In this document: piece after piece, positions 35,533 to 45,292 of the stretch | Layout: every line of letters starts with the position of its first letter | How positions within the stretch are numbered: position 1 is the stretch's first letter | Program-made: the position numbers and the translations under genes | NCBI RefSeq assembly: GCF_000515235.1 | Contig: NZ_KI911558.1 | Span: 1,959,466-2,023,465 of the forward strand | DNA from: Synechococcus sp. CC9616 | GTDB lineage: Bacteria > Cyanobacteriota > Cyanobacteriia > PCC-6307 > Cyanobiaceae | Direction of reading: 5' to 3' | Length of the DNA: 64,000 bases | Notes under the pieces: generated by a model | Database searches by the model: none | Told to the model about the DNA's origin: nothing | The model's input: the letters and a program-made list of their open reading frames with translations, nothing else

Positions 35533-36321
35533 TTGGCAAGGGCCCACCCAAGCCTTAACCAAATTACCGAAAAAAATTGGAAACCTACGCATGGAGGCTT
35601 ATCATCATCAAAGATTGGCGATCAAATGCATGATAAACTGTTGATAACAAACCTTTTAAGGATGCAAGACACGAGTTTGCCCAAGGTATTTGTTATTGGA
35701 CATCACAAAATTGCTACCCGTAGTATTCATCAGCTTTTCAAAGTAGATGGCTACAAATCAATCCATTGGAAAGGAGGTCATATTGCTGAAACGATGCTGC
35801 ACAACATGAGAATGTCGCAGCCGCTGCTTCAAGGCATCGACAATGCTTTGGTCTACTCAGATATGGAATATGTCCACGATGATGGAGAATTTTTTTATGG
35901 ACATCGACTGTTTCCAATTCTAGATCTCCAATATCCAGGTTCGATATTTATTTTCAATACTAGAAATTTAGAGTCCTGGATCAAGTCCCAGCTTGCCCAT
36001 AAATCAAAAAAATCAGGGCTTTACGTCAGGCGAATCAGGAAAGGCCTGAGAACCACATTTCCCGATCGCAAAATCAACAACAATGACGTCATTAAGATGT
36101 GGCGTCGTACTTGGCAGCAACATGAGGACGAGGTCAACAGATACTTTTCAGGAAAAAATAATTTATTAAGAGTCGATATAGAAAGCACAGAGAGCAAAAA
36201 ACAACTCATTACCTCCCTGAGACATTACGGTTATCAACTCACGAGTGACGATCTTCCATATGTTGGCGCCACTCCAAAAAAAAGAAAAATCTCAGACCGT
36301 CAAAGCAAGTCCCCTAACTGA
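35533..36321 (+). CDS. Sulfotransferase-like protein
   Basis: Up to 262 residues; a start at 35626 (MHDKLLITNLLR) would give 231. The 5'-phosphosulfate loop resembles VFVIGHHKIATRSIHQLF, and the 3'-phosphate strand is IFIFNTRNLESWIKSQL, with conserved Arg and Ser. This pattern fits PAPS-dependent sulfotransferase-like proteins; the acceptor is unknown. It is AT-rich like the divergent glycosyltransferase gene. The last 30 bases overlap the DAHP synthase gene on the opposite strand, so the C-terminus uses recently recruited sequence. Confidence 0.7.
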   Translation: MARAHPSLNQITEKNWKPTHGGLSSSKIGDQMHDKLLITNLLRMQDTSLPKVFVIGHHKIATRSIHQLFKVDGYKSIHWKGGHIAETMLHNMRMSQPLLQGIDNALVYSDMEYVHDDGEFFYGHRLFPILDLQYPGSIFIFNTRNLESWIKSQLAHKSKKSGLYVRRIRKGLRTTFPDRKINNNDVIKMWRRTWQQHEDEVNRYFSGKNNLLRVDIESTESKKQLITSLRHYGYQLTSDDLPYVGATPKKRKISDRQSKSPN

Positions 36322-37353
36322 GCCCGCCAACTCTTTTAAAAGCGTACGAGTGGTGTCGATACTGATGCAGGCATCCGTGATGCTCTGGCCGTAAGACAGC
36401 ATTGAAAGATCGGACGTCAATTTCTGGCTACCTTCCACAAGATGACTTTCAAGCATCACGCCCATGAGTGATGTGGAACCACTGCTGACCTGTTCAGTGA
36501 CTGCTTTCAGAACATCCGCCTGACGCCGATAGTCCTTGTTGGAATTGCCGTGGCTGCAGTCCACCATCAATCGATCAGGTAATCCGGCCGCGGCCAGCTC
36601 ACTGGACGCAGCCTGAACAGCTTCATGGTGGTAATTGGTGCCCCTATTGCCACCTCTCAAAACAAGATGTCCATTGGGATTACCGGTGGTGCTGACGATC
36701 GATGCGTGACCTTCGTGGTTAATACCCAGAAAATGGTGCGGTTTGGAGGCCGCCTGCATCGCATTGATCGCGATGGTGGCACTCCCATCCGTACTGTTTT
36801 TGTACCCAATCGGCATGGACAACCCGGATGCCATCTCCCGATGAGTCTGACTTTCCGTGGTGCGGGCTCCGATCGCTGTCCAGCTGATCAAATCGGCGAT
36901 GTACTGCGGCACAACCGGATCCAGTAGTTCCGTGGCAGTCGGCATCCCCTTCCTGGCCAGATCAAGCAGCAATCCCCGGGCACGGCGCAACCCGGTGTTG
37001 ATGTCGTACGACCCATCCAGATGTGGATCATTAATCAACCCCTTCCAGCCAACTGTTGTGCGGGGTTTCTCGAAATACACCCTCATCACAATCTCTAATT
37101 CAGCAGCGTGTTGTTGACGAATTGGTGCCAGATGTTTGGCGTACTCCCTCGCCGCATCAACATCATGGATAGAACAAGGACCGACGATGACCAGCAGTCG
37201 ATGATCCTCGCCACGAAGGATGGCTTGGATACGACGACGAGCGGCAGCAACCGTTTCGATGGCCTTCGCGTCAATCGGCAAATCACCGTGAAGCAGGGCC
37301 GGCGCGACCAACGGTCGCGTTTCCACCACATGGAGATCGGAGGTGGTGGCCAT
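36292..37353 (-). CDS. 3-deoxy-7-phosphoheptulonate (DAHP) synthase, class I
   Basis: First enzyme of the shikimate pathway, condensing phosphoenolpyruvate and erythrose 4-phosphate. Motifs: LLVIVGPCSIHD near residue 60, RVYFEKPRTTVGWKG near 95, GIGARTTESQTHREMASGL region (IGARTTESQTHREMASG), IGYKNSTDGS and MVDCSHGNSNKD. ATG at 37353 gives 353 residues, the AroG/AroF-type length. The frame extends to 37485 but would run through a tandem repeat. It is divergent from acnB. aroE of the same pathway is at 50.0 kb. Confidence 0.95.
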   Translation of the reverse strand: MATTSDLHVVETRPLVAPALLHGDLPIDAKAIETVAAARRRIQAILRGEDHRLLVIVGPCSIHDVDAAREYAKHLAPIRQQHAAELEIVMRVYFEKPRTTVGWKGLINDPHLDGSYDINTGLRRARGLLLDLARKGMPTATELLDPVVPQYIADLISWTAIGARTTESQTHREMASGLSMPIGYKNSTDGSATIAINAMQAASKPHHFLGINHEGHASIVSTTGNPNGHLVLRGGNRGTNYHHEAVQAASSELAAAGLPDRLMVDCSHGNSNKDYRRQADVLKAVTEQVSSGSTSLMGVMLESHLVEGSQKLTSDLSMLSYGQSITDACISIDTTRTLLKELAGSVRGLALTV

Positions 37354-37401
37354 TGAGCATTGGAAAGACTGCTCAAGGCTACGCACCCCTGCACGATGGG
37401 C

Positions 37402-37446
37402 CCGGACCATTCCCATCCGGACCTTTCCCATCCGGACCGTGCCAAT
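37402..37446. repeat. Three tandem 15-base repeats between DAHP synthase and acnB starts
   Basis: CCGGACC occurs at 37402, 37417 and 37432, each followed by an A/T-variable spacer and CCCAT or CCAAT, so the period is exactly 15 bases. The array lies about 50 bases upstream of the DAHP synthase start and about 40 bases before acnB. It could be an operator array or a slipped-strand expansion. No known regulator consensus was recognised. Confidence 0.55.
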
Positions 37447-37483
37447 GAAGAATGGTTTTCTGTTCCGTTGATATCCCGTCTTC

Positions 37484-40066
37484 ATGCTGAGCGCTTACCG
37501 CACGCTGGCCGCCGACCGGGAAGCCCAAGGCATCCCGGCACTACCGCTCAATGCTGAGCAAGCAAAAGGCCTGACTGAGCTGCTGGAGAAGCCACCGGCT
37601 GGCGAAGACGAGGCGTTGTTGCATCTGCTCAGCGAGCGCATTCCGCCCGGGGTCGACGAAGCGGCCTATGTGAAGGCGAGCTGGCTGAGCGCTATCGCTC
37701 AGAGTGAGGTGACATCACCTCTGGTTTCCCCACTCGAGGCCACAGAGCTGCTTGGGACCATGGTGGGGGGCTACAACGTGGCGGCGCTGATCGAACTGCT
37801 CGGTCACACGGATGACAGCCTGGCCGGCTGTGCTGCCGAGGGGCTCAGCCGCAACCTGCTGGTGTACGACGCCTTCAACGAGGTGATGGAGCTGGCGTCG
37901 AGCAACCGTTTTGCCAAGCAAGTGGTCGACAGCTGGGCATCGGCGGAATGGTTCACATCCAGACCTGAGCTGGCCAGCGAAATCACCGTCACCGTCTTCA
38001 AGGTGGACGGGGAGACCAACACAGACGACCTCTCGCCGGCCACCCACGCCACCACCCGTCCGGATATCCCACTGCATGCCCTGGCGATGCTGGAAACCAG
38101 GGATCCCGAAGGCCTGGACACAATCGCCGCTCTCAGGCAGAAGGGACATCCCGTGGCCTACGTGGGCGATGTGGTGGGCACGGGAAGCTCACGCAAAAGC
38201 GCCATTAATTCGGTTCTCTGGCATACGGGCAACGACATCCCTCACGTCCCGAACAAACGAGCGGGTGGCGTGATCCTCGGCGGGAAAATCGCCCCGATCT
38301 TCTTCAACACCGCCGAGGACTCCGGCGCATTACCAATCGAATGCGACGTCACGGTTCTAAACACCGGAGACGTGATCACTATCCGGCCCCGCGCCGGCAC
38401 GATTGAATGCAACGGAACGGTTGTGAGCCGCTTTGAGCTGAGGCCCACCACGATCAGTGATGAAGTGCGTGCCGGAGGTCGCATCCCTCTGATGATCGGC
38501 CGGGCCTTGACCGACAAGGTGCGTGCCCAACTGGGACTGCCTCCGTCGGACCTGTTCATTCGCCCCACCGCTCCAAAGGACACCGGCAAAGGCTTCACCC
38601 TGGCCCAGAAAATGGTGGGCAAAGCCTGCGGTCTGCCAGGAGTTCGCCCTGGGACAAGCTGCGAACCGCTGATGACCACCGTCGGCAGCCAGGACACCAC
38701 CGGGCCGATGACGCGGGATGAAATGAAGGAACTGGCTTGCCTGGGCTTCTCCTCGGACTTGGTGATGCAGAGCTTCTGCCACACCGCCGCTTACCCCAAA
38801 CCGGTGGATCTGCAGACGCAGAAGGACTTGCCGGATTTCTTTGCCCAACGTGGCGGCGTCGCCCTACGTCCCGGCGACGGCATCATCCACAGCTGGCTGA
38901 ACCGAATGCTGCTGCCAGACACGGTGGGGACCGGTGGTGACAGCCACACCCGCTTCCCACTGGGCATCTCCTTCCCAGGTGGATCAGGCGTGGTGGCTTT
39001 CGCTGCGGCCATCGGCGCCATGCCGCTGGACATGCCCGAATCGGTGCTGGTGCGGTTCAGCGGCTCGCTTCAGCCCGGTGTCACCCTGCGCGACGTGGTG
39101 AATGCCATCCCCTGGGTGGCAATTCAGAAGGGGTTGCTCACGGTGGAGAAATCCAACAAGAAAAATGTGTTCAATGGTCGGATCATGGAAATCGAAGGGC
39201 TTCCGGATCTGAAACTCGAGCAGGCCTTTGAGCTCACCGATGCCAGCGCCGAGCGATCCTGTGCCGGCTGCACCATCAAACTCTCGGAAGAGACCGTTGC
39301 TGAATATTTGCGCAGCAATGTTTCGCTGCTGAAGAACATGATTGCCCGTGGTTACAGCGACGCCCGCACCCTGGCTCGTCGGGTTCATGCGATGGAGGCA
39401 TGGCTTGCTGACCCCCACCTCATGGAAGCGGATCAGGACGCCGACTACGCGGAAGTGATCGAGATCAATTTGGATGAACTGACCGAACCGGTGCTGGCTT
39501 GTCCGAATGACCCTGACAACGTGAAATTGCTCAGCGAAGTGAGTGGCGAGCCAATCCAGGAGGTCTTCATCGGCTCCTGCATGACCAACATCGGTCACTA
39601 CCGGGCCGCCGCCAAAGTGCTTGAGGGGTCGGGAACAAACAAGGCACGACTCTGGGTTTGCCCACCCACCCGGATGGATGAGGACACACTCAAAACCGAG
39701 GGCTACTACGCGACCTTTGAAGCTGCCGGCTCTCGGATGGAGATGCCGGGTTGTTCACTCTGCATGGGTAATCAGGCTCGCGTGGACGACAACACGACTG
39801 TGTTCTCAACCAGCACACGCAATTTCAACAACCGGCTCGGCAAAGGCGCGCAGGTGTACCTGGGCAGCGCTGAGCTGGCAGCGGTCTGCGCTCTGCTGGG
39901 GAAAATTCCAACACCTGAGGATTACCGCAGCATCGCCGCAGCGAAGATTGATCCGATCTCGAGCGAGCTCTACCGGTACCTGAACTTCGATCAGATTCAA
40001 GGATTTGAGGATCAAGGACGGGTGATGAGCCCGGATGAGGAAGCCGCTGTACTCGCCGAAGCCTGA
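37484..40066 (+). CDS. acnB: Aconitate hydratase B
   Basis: Isomerises citrate and isocitrate in the citric acid cycle. The 860-residue protein is AcnB-type, with an N-terminal HEAT-like domain (residues 1-160) and the swivel domain ahead of the catalytic domains. Motifs include [45 protein letters not shown], and cluster cysteines in SCAGCTIK-type sequence and [14 protein letters not shown]. The ATG at 37484 is used. The 3' end lies close to the ClC gene and may overlap it. Confidence 0.97.
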   Translation: MLSAYRTLAADREAQGIPALPLNAEQAKGLTELLEKPPAGEDEALLHLLSERIPPGVDEAAYVKASWLSAIAQSEVTSPLVSPLEATELLGTMVGGYNVAALIELLGHTDDSLAGCAAEGLSRNLLVYDAFNEVMELASSNRFAKQVVDSWASAEWFTSRPELASEITVTVFKVDGETNTDDLSPATHATTRPDIPLHALAMLETRDPEGLDTIAALRQKGHPVAYVGDVVGTGSSRKSAINSVLWHTGNDIPHVPNKRAGGVILGGKIAPIFFNTAEDSGALPIECDVTVLNTGDVITIRPRAGTIECNGTVVSRFELRPTTISDEVRAGGRIPLMIGRALTDKVRAQLGLPPSDLFIRPTAPKDTGKGFTLAQKMVGKACGLPGVRPGTSCEPLMTTVGSQDTTGPMTRDEMKELACLGFSSDLVMQSFCHTAAYPKPVDLQTQKDLPDFFAQRGGVALRPGDGIIHSWLNRMLLPDTVGTGGDSHTRFPLGISFPGGSGVVAFAAAIGAMPLDMPESVLVRFSGSLQPGVTLRDVVNAIPWVAIQKGLLTVEKSNKKNVFNGRIMEIEGLPDLKLEQAFELTDASAERSCAGCTIKLSEETVAEYLRSNVSLLKNMIARGYSDARTLARRVHAMEAWLADPHLMEADQDADYAEVIEINLDELTEPVLACPNDPDNVKLLSEVSGEPIQEVFIGSCMTNIGHYRAAAKVLEGSGTNKARLWVCPPTRMDEDTLKTEGYYATFEAAGSRMEMPGCSLCMGNQARVDDNTTVFSTSTRNFNNRLGKGAQVYLGSAELAAVCALLGKIPTPEDYRSIAAAKIDPISSELYRYLNFDQIQGFEDQGRVMSPDEEAAVLAEA

Positions 40067-40079
40067 TCCAACACACCAG

Positions 40080-41528
40080 GTGCCTTCTCTGAGCGAACCG
40101 AAGCAACGACGCCATCATCTCGGCTCAAGCAGAAGCATCAGGAACCTGCTTGAGCGCCGCTGGCTGGTGGTCGTTCTTGCGCTGGCGCTCACAGGCCTGG
40201 GTGCTGCGATCACCGGGATGCTGTTCAAAGGCGGCATCAATCTCCTGCGAGATTGGCGCCTGGCCCTGCTGGATGACTTCCCTGCATGGGTGGTCCTGCC
40301 GGCACTCGGAGCCCTCGGAGGACTGGTGTCCGGTTGGTTGGTTACCAACTTCGCTCCAGCAGCAGGCGGTGCTGGCGTGACCCACATCATGGGATTCCTG
40401 CGTCACCGCTCGGTGCCCATGGGGCTGCGGGTGGGCCTGGTCAAACTGGTTGCCGGAATCATTGCCATCGGCAGCGGTTTTCCGCTGGGACCGGAAGGCC
40501 CCGCTGTCCAGATGGGAGGGTCCGTGGCCTGGCAGATGTCCCGCTGGTTGAAGGCCCCCGTGGCCTTTCGGCGCGTGATCGTGGCCGCTGGCAGCGGCGC
40601 CGGAATCGCCGCCGTTTTCAGTGCTCCGATCGGTGGTTTCATCTACGCGATCGAAGAACTGCTCCACTCAGCCAGGCCGGTGGTTCTGCTGCTGGTGATC
40701 ATCACCACCTTCTCCGCCGATACCTGGGCAGATGTGATCGGCTTCCTGGGACTCAACCCCGGCGGCAGTGGCCTGCATCAAACCCTGGGTTTTCAGCTGC
40801 AACGTGAATTCACGCCGATGGTGGACTTTCTGCCGATCGACCTGGCCTATCTGATCGCGCTCGGAGCCGTCATCGGCGTTCTGGCAGAGCTTTACTGCCG
40901 TTACGTGCTTGTGATGCAGCGCCAGGGCAACCACTGGTTCGGCAATCGGTTGATTCTTCGCATGACCCTCTGCGGACTGGTTCTGGGAGGCACCTACGCC
41001 GTGTTGCCCGACATCTTCCACAACACAACAGAGCTCAAGGTGTTGATCGCTGAAGGGAATGCAGGAATCCCACTGGCACTGGGTGGATTTTTGGTGATGT
41101 TCTTCACCACAGGACTGGCCGCCGCCTCAGGAGCACCTGGAGGGTTATTCATGCCGATGCTCACCCTTGGTGGAGCGATCGGTCTGGCCTGCGGCGGCTG
41201 GGTGGAAACGCTCACCGGTCACGTTCCCAGCACATACGTCTTTGCCGGCATGGGCGCCTTCGTCGCGGGCTGTTCGCGAACACCGATTTCGGCAATGTTC
41301 CTGGCCTTCGCTCTCACCAAGGATCTGCTCATCCTGAAACCGATCCTCGTGGCCTGTCTGATGAGCTTCGTCGTGGCAAGGCTGTTCCACCCACAATCAA
41401 TCTATGAGCGCCAGATGGGAATGGAACTGGAAGTCGAGGAGGCACTGCAGATGAGGCTGGACCGACATCGGCGCCCATTCACGCCACCACCGCTGCCGGA
41501 AAGCGGGCGGGAAGGAGGCAACCTCTGA
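40080..41528 (+). CDS. ClC-family chloride transporter
   Basis: Membrane chloride channel or proton/chloride antiporter with about 18 helical segments. The selectivity motifs are GSGFPLGPEGPAVQMGG (with the gating Glu) and GAPGGLFMPMLTLGG. The Glu pair in AIEELLH corresponds to the proton-path glutamate of antiporters. The conserved features therefore favour an antiporter. GTG at 40080 (482 residues) leaves acnB intact; ATG at 40035 would overlap acnB by 32 bases. Its stop lies within the CTG start codon of the next gene. Confidence 0.9.
   Translation: MPSLSEPKQRRHHLGSSRSIRNLLERRWLVVVLALALTGLGAAITGMLFKGGINLLRDWRLALLDDFPAWVVLPALGALGGLVSGWLVTNFAPAAGGAGVTHIMGFLRHRSVPMGLRVGLVKLVAGIIAIGSGFPLGPEGPAVQMGGSVAWQMSRWLKAPVAFRRVIVAAGSGAGIAAVFSAPIGGFIYAIEELLHSARPVVLLLVIITTFSADTWADVIGFLGLNPGGSGLHQTLGFQLQREFTPMVDFLPIDLAYLIALGAVIGVLAELYCRYVLVMQRQGNHWFGNRLILRMTLCGLVLGGTYAVLPDIFHNTTELKVLIAEGNAGIPLALGGFLVMFFTTGLAAASGAPGGLFMPMLTLGGAIGLACGGWVETLTGHVPSTYVFAGMGAFVAGCSRTPISAMFLAFALTKDLLILKPILVACLMSFVVARLFHPQSIYERQMGMELEVEEALQMRLDRHRRPFTPPPLPESGREGGNL
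41512..41518 (+). promoter_or_regulatory. Perfect Shine-Dalgarno AAGGAGG ahead of CTG start
   Basis: AAGGAGG at 41512-41518 is fully complementary to the 16S rRNA tail. Six bases separate it from CTG at 41525, which is ideal spacing. No other in-frame start follows for 60 bases. This site decides the start of the radical SAM gene. It lies inside the last codons of the ClC gene. Confidence 0.8.
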
Positions 41529-43204
41529 ACCAGGAAACACTGCTGTTTGATCCGGCAGTACCGGAACCGAATGCTCTTCGGGCTGTGCTGGCTTTCCCGA
41601 GCACCTACTCGATTGGGATCACCAGCCTGGGATATCAGGTGGTCTGGGCCACCCTCGCCCAACGCCGAGACGTGGATGTTCGACGTCTGTTCACCGATCA
41701 AGGCGACCCCCTGCACCGTCGCTGCGACCTGTTTGGACTCTCCCTGAGCTGGGAACTGGATGGACCCGTGTTGCCGGACATGCTCAACCGTCAACGGATT
41801 CCGATCTGGTCCGCAGAGCGGGGCGACAAGGATCCAATCGTGTTCGGCGGCGGTCCGGTGCTCACGGCCAACCCCGAACCTCTCGCCCCGTTCTTTGATG
41901 CCGTGCTTCTAGGAGATGGCGAACAGCTGCTGCCGGCATTCATCAACGCCCTGCAGAGCTGCCGGTCCGCCCCTCGAGAGGAACGACTGCGGTTGTTGTC
42001 GAAAGTGCCAGGTGTTTACGTCCCGGCGCTGTATATCCCCCGCTACGACAACAGCGGCCAGCTGGTGGGCGTGGATCCGATCGACGCCGATGTCCCGGCG
42101 ACCGTTGAAAAGCAAACCTGGCGAGGAAACACGCTCAGCCACTCCGCGGTGATCACCCCTGACGCTGCCTGGCCCGACATCCACATGGTGGAAGTGGTGC
42201 GCAGCTGTCCGGAACTCTGTCGCTTCTGCCTGGCCAGCTATCTAACCCTGCCCTTCCGAACGGCTTCTCTGGATGACGGCCTGATTCCTGCGGTTGAAAA
42301 AGGCCTCATGGCCACCCGGAGGCTGGGTCTGCTTGGGGCATCGGTCACCCAGCATCCGCAATTCAATGATCTGCTCCACTGGCTGGATCAGGATCGCTTT
42401 GATGACACACGCGTCAGTGTGAGTTCGGTGAGAGCCGCCACGGTGACGCCAGAGCTGGGTCGAATCCTGGCGAAACGAGGCAGTCGCTCCCTCACCATTG
42501 CGATCGAAAGCGGCAGCCAGCGCATGCGGGAGCTGGTGAACAAGAAACTCAGCGGCGAAGAGATCCAGGCGGCGGCCAGCCATGCCCATCAAGGAGGACT
42601 CAAGGGTCTGAAGCTGTACGGGATGGTGGGACTGCCCAGCGAAACCGACGACGATGTGGACGCAACAGCTGAGCTGTTGCTCAACCTGAAAACATCAACC
42701 AAGGGATTGCGCTTCACGCTTGGTGTGAGCACATTCGTGCCCAAGGCCCAGACCCCGTTTCAGTGGCAAGGTGTGCGACCGGAAGCGGAGAAACGGCTGA
42801 AACGACTGGCCAAACGTCTCAAGCCGAAAGGCATTGAATTCCGTCCGGAAAGCTATGGCTGGAGTGTGATCCAGGCCATTCTCTCCAGGGGAGATCGTCG
42901 TCTGGCCCCGGTGATTGCCGCCGTTGGTGAATCGCGAGAAAGCATCGGTGGCTGGAAGAAGGCCTACAGAGCTGCTCTCAACCATGAGCTGGACCCCATG
43001 CCAGGCCCGGAACTGCCAGCACCATCTCCCTGGAGTGATCTGGTTCAGGACACCTGGGAAGCATCAAGAATTCTTCCCTGGACCCATCTCAGAGGTCCGC
43101 TGAGTGAAGAGACACTGCGGAACCATCGTGATCTCGCTCTCGAGCGCCATGGTTCTGAAGAAAACCGCAGAGTCCGGCCAGCAGGATCCAGCCCAGAAGA
43201 TTGA
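41525..43204 (+). CDS. B12-binding-type radical SAM protein with probable CTG start
   Basis: A 559-residue radical SAM protein. The N-terminal region (LAFPSTYSIGITSLGYQVVW) is of the type before a B12-binding domain. The iron-sulfur motif is RSCPELCRFC (CxxxCxxC). KLYGMVGLPSETDDD and TLGVSTFVPKAQTPFQW are typical of the family. Substrate is unknown. The first in-frame ATG/GTG/TTG is GTG 41585, inside the conserved N-terminus. CTG at 41525 has a perfect AAGGAGG six bases ahead (41512-41518) and overlaps the ClC stop as CTGA. Its 3' end overlaps the next gene by 116 bases. Confidence 0.85.
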   Translation: MNQETLLFDPAVPEPNALRAVLAFPSTYSIGITSLGYQVVWATLAQRRDVDVRRLFTDQGDPLHRRCDLFGLSLSWELDGPVLPDMLNRQRIPIWSAERGDKDPIVFGGGPVLTANPEPLAPFFDAVLLGDGEQLLPAFINALQSCRSAPREERLRLLSKVPGVYVPALYIPRYDNSGQLVGVDPIDADVPATVEKQTWRGNTLSHSAVITPDAAWPDIHMVEVVRSCPELCRFCLASYLTLPFRTASLDDGLIPAVEKGLMATRRLGLLGASVTQHPQFNDLLHWLDQDRFDDTRVSVSSVRAATVTPELGRILAKRGSRSLTIAIESGSQRMRELVNKKLSGEEIQAAASHAHQGGLKGLKLYGMVGLPSETDDDVDATAELLLNLKTSTKGLRFTLGVSTFVPKAQTPFQWQGVRPEAEKRLKRLAKRLKPKGIEFRPESYGWSVIQAILSRGDRRLAPVIAAVGESRESIGGWKKAYRAALNHELDPMPGPELPAPSPWSDLVQDTWEASRILPWTHLRGPLSEETLRNHRDLALERHGSEENRRVRPAGSSPED

Positions 43205-44369
43205 GACGACTATCGAAAAAAGGCAGATCCGTGGCATGCATGCCAACCAGAACAAGGCACGCCGCCCACCAAGCCCGATCCATCGGACCACTTCTGAGCA
43301 TGCCCCGTTGCAGAGCCATCACCAGCAGAAGCAGCACCATGCCCACCACCAGAAAAGCAACGGGCCATCCGTGGCTCACGCCAAGCTCGATCGGAAGGTT
43401 GTGGGAATGGCCGTGCCACTTCCGCTGAGCGTGGATCGGATACAGAACGCTGAAGGCCGCGGCACCCCATCCAAACCAGGGTCTCTGACTGATCAACTGC
43501 AGGCCGAATCGCCACTGTGCCAAGCGGGTGAGGCTGTCCGTGGACTGTCCTTCCAGGAGACGCTGACGCAAGCTGCTTGGCAGCAGAGCCTCGGCCCACT
43601 GCTGAATCGCTGAGGGCACGCCAGGCAGGACAGCCAGCAGCAAAGGTGCTGATAGCAGAAGAAACAGAGGGAGCAGCCACCACCACTGGGCAGGGCCCAG
43701 CACCCAGGGCACAGCCAGTGGCAAAGACGCCATGGCGTTCCTTGAGCGGGTAAGCACCACAGCCACAACGATTGCCACGGACAGCAGGAACGCCAGAGCG
43801 CGACACCAGGGGGGGTCCCGACGCGCCAACACCGCCGCCAAGGCAAACGACCAGACCACGGCCAGCCAAGCACCAGCGATGTTGGCGTAATCAAACAAAC
43901 CGGACAAACGACCCTCTGGCTGGCCACCGGGAGCGAGAAACCAGATGATTGCTCCGCCGAACAATTGCCATGGGCCCGTCCAACCCAGCTGCATCTGGCC
44001 AAAACCAGTGATCAGAACCGGCACTGTGCCCGCCAACAACAAGCGAGCCGCTCGCTGACGGCGCGAGGCTGTGAGCAGGAAGGGACGAAACGCCCAGAAA
44101 CCCCAGAAGAAAGGAATCCAGTTCGCGAGTCCGGCCCAGGCCAGGCCAGCGTCCGCCGCCAACAACGCACTGATCAGCATCAGAACCGTTGCCAGCAGCA
44201 GGGGACTCATCCAGGGGTCGGTCAGTGGAGTCTCGGACCGACCACAACTGCCAGCCAGACAGGTCACGAACAGACAAACACCAGCGAGCAAAGCGCTCGA
44301 TGGCAACAGAAACAAACCCAGCTGAAAAGCCAGCCAACCCGGTGATTTGATCTGGAACAAACCCCTCAC
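43089..44369 (-). CDS. O-antigen ligase/polymerase-like membrane protein
   Basis: A 426-residue protein with about ten or more membrane helices. The Wzy/WaaL-type motif is RLSGLFDYANIAGAWLA, and a later loop has QRPWFGWGAAAFSVLYP and GHSHNLPIELGVSHGWP. Such proteins join or polymerise surface glycans, and some relatives were once linked to bicarbonate transport; neither is proved here. The start overlaps the purU stop by four bases (ATGA). Its 3' end overlaps the radical SAM gene by 116 bases, encoding the hydrophilic tail LQNHGARERDHDG. Confidence 0.85.
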   Translation of the reverse strand: MRGLFQIKSPGWLAFQLGLFLLPSSALLAGVCLFVTCLAGSCGRSETPLTDPWMSPLLLATVLMLISALLAADAGLAWAGLANWIPFFWGFWAFRPFLLTASRRQRAARLLLAGTVPVLITGFGQMQLGWTGPWQLFGGAIIWFLAPGGQPEGRLSGLFDYANIAGAWLAVVWSFALAAVLARRDPPWCRALAFLLSVAIVVAVVLTRSRNAMASLPLAVPWVLGPAQWWWLLPLFLLLSAPLLLAVLPGVPSAIQQWAEALLPSSLRQRLLEGQSTDSLTRLAQWRFGLQLISQRPWFGWGAAAFSVLYPIHAQRKWHGHSHNLPIELGVSHGWPVAFLVVGMVLLLLVMALQRGMLRSGPMDRAWWAACLVLVGMHATDLPFFDSRLNLLGWILLAGLCGFLQNHGARERDHDGSAVSLHSADL

Positions 44370-45220
44370 GCGAAGACAGCTGTACGTCCGCGATAAACGA
44401 TCACCTGCCGTCGTAGATGCAACCGCAGTGCACGTGCCAAGGCCATGCGCTCGGTGTCGCGTCCTTTACGAATCAGATCCGCCACCTCATCGCGGTGACC
44501 GACAGGAACGGTTGTCTGCTCAATGATCGGACCATCGTCCAACTCCTCCGTCACATAGTGCGCCGTGGCGCCGATCAGCTTGACGCCACGGTCCCAGGCC
44601 CGCTGGTAGGGCTGAGCCCCTTTGAACGCCGGCAAAAAAGAATGGTGGATATTGATCACATCGGGGAATCGGGCCAGGAATTCCCCGCTCAACACCTGCA
44701 TGTATTTGGCAAGAACAGCCAGCTCGATCTGGTTGTCCTCCAGTAATCCGAGAATGCGTCGCTCCACCTCAGGCTTGTTCTCCCGGCTGGAGGGTATGCA
44801 AACAAAGCGAACGCCGAATCCTGAACAGAGAGCCTCCAGATCCGGGTGGTTGGCAATCACCAACGGCACCTGCATCGGCAGCTCGCCACTCTGGACACGC
44901 CAGAGCAGATCCACCAGACAGTGACTCTGTTTGCTCGCAAAGATGGCGACCTTCGGCCAGGCATCTGAAAAGTGGAGCTTTGCCTGCCCAGACAGGCGGT
45001 CAGCCAAAGCCTGTGCGGCTGCAGGCAGAGCCTGGCGAGGAATCCCAAATCCCTCCAGCTCCCATTCGATCCGGCTGAGAAACACGCCAGCGCCGGCATC
45101 GGTGTGGTGGTCTGCATGACGAATGTTGCCACCGTTGGCTGCCACCCAGCCGGCAAGCTCACTCACCAGTCCAGGCCGATCCGGACAGATCAGCTGCAGG
45201 ATCACAGTGGCTACCGACAC
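44366..45220 (-). CDS. purU: Formyltetrahydrofolate deformylase PurU
   Basis: Hydrolyses 10-formyl-tetrahydrofolate to formate and tetrahydrofolate. The 284-residue protein has an N-terminal ACT domain (LICPDRPGLVSELAGWVAAN) and a formyltransferase-like domain with NIHHSFLPAFKGAQPYQ, GATAHYVTEELDDGPIIEQ. The catalytic Asn/His/Asp region is intact. PurT, which consumes formate, is encoded 12 kb away. The gene is followed by the membrane protein with a four-base overlap and is divergent from psbQ. Confidence 0.95.
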   Translation of the reverse strand: MSVATVILQLICPDRPGLVSELAGWVAANGGNIRHADHHTDAGAGVFLSRIEWELEGFGIPRQALPAAAQALADRLSGQAKLHFSDAWPKVAIFASKQSHCLVDLLWRVQSGELPMQVPLVIANHPDLEALCSGFGVRFVCIPSSRENKPEVERRILGLLEDNQIELAVLAKYMQVLSGEFLARFPDVINIHHSFLPAFKGAQPYQRAWDRGVKLIGATAHYVTEELDDGPIIEQTTVPVGHRDEVADLIRKGRDTERMALARALRLHLRRQVIVYRGRTAVFA

Positions 45221-45292
45221 GGAAACGCTTTGAAAAGCTGATTCTCCCGTGGCGGAGGAGCTGGTTAAAGTCCTTCAACCCTTGAATTTCCA

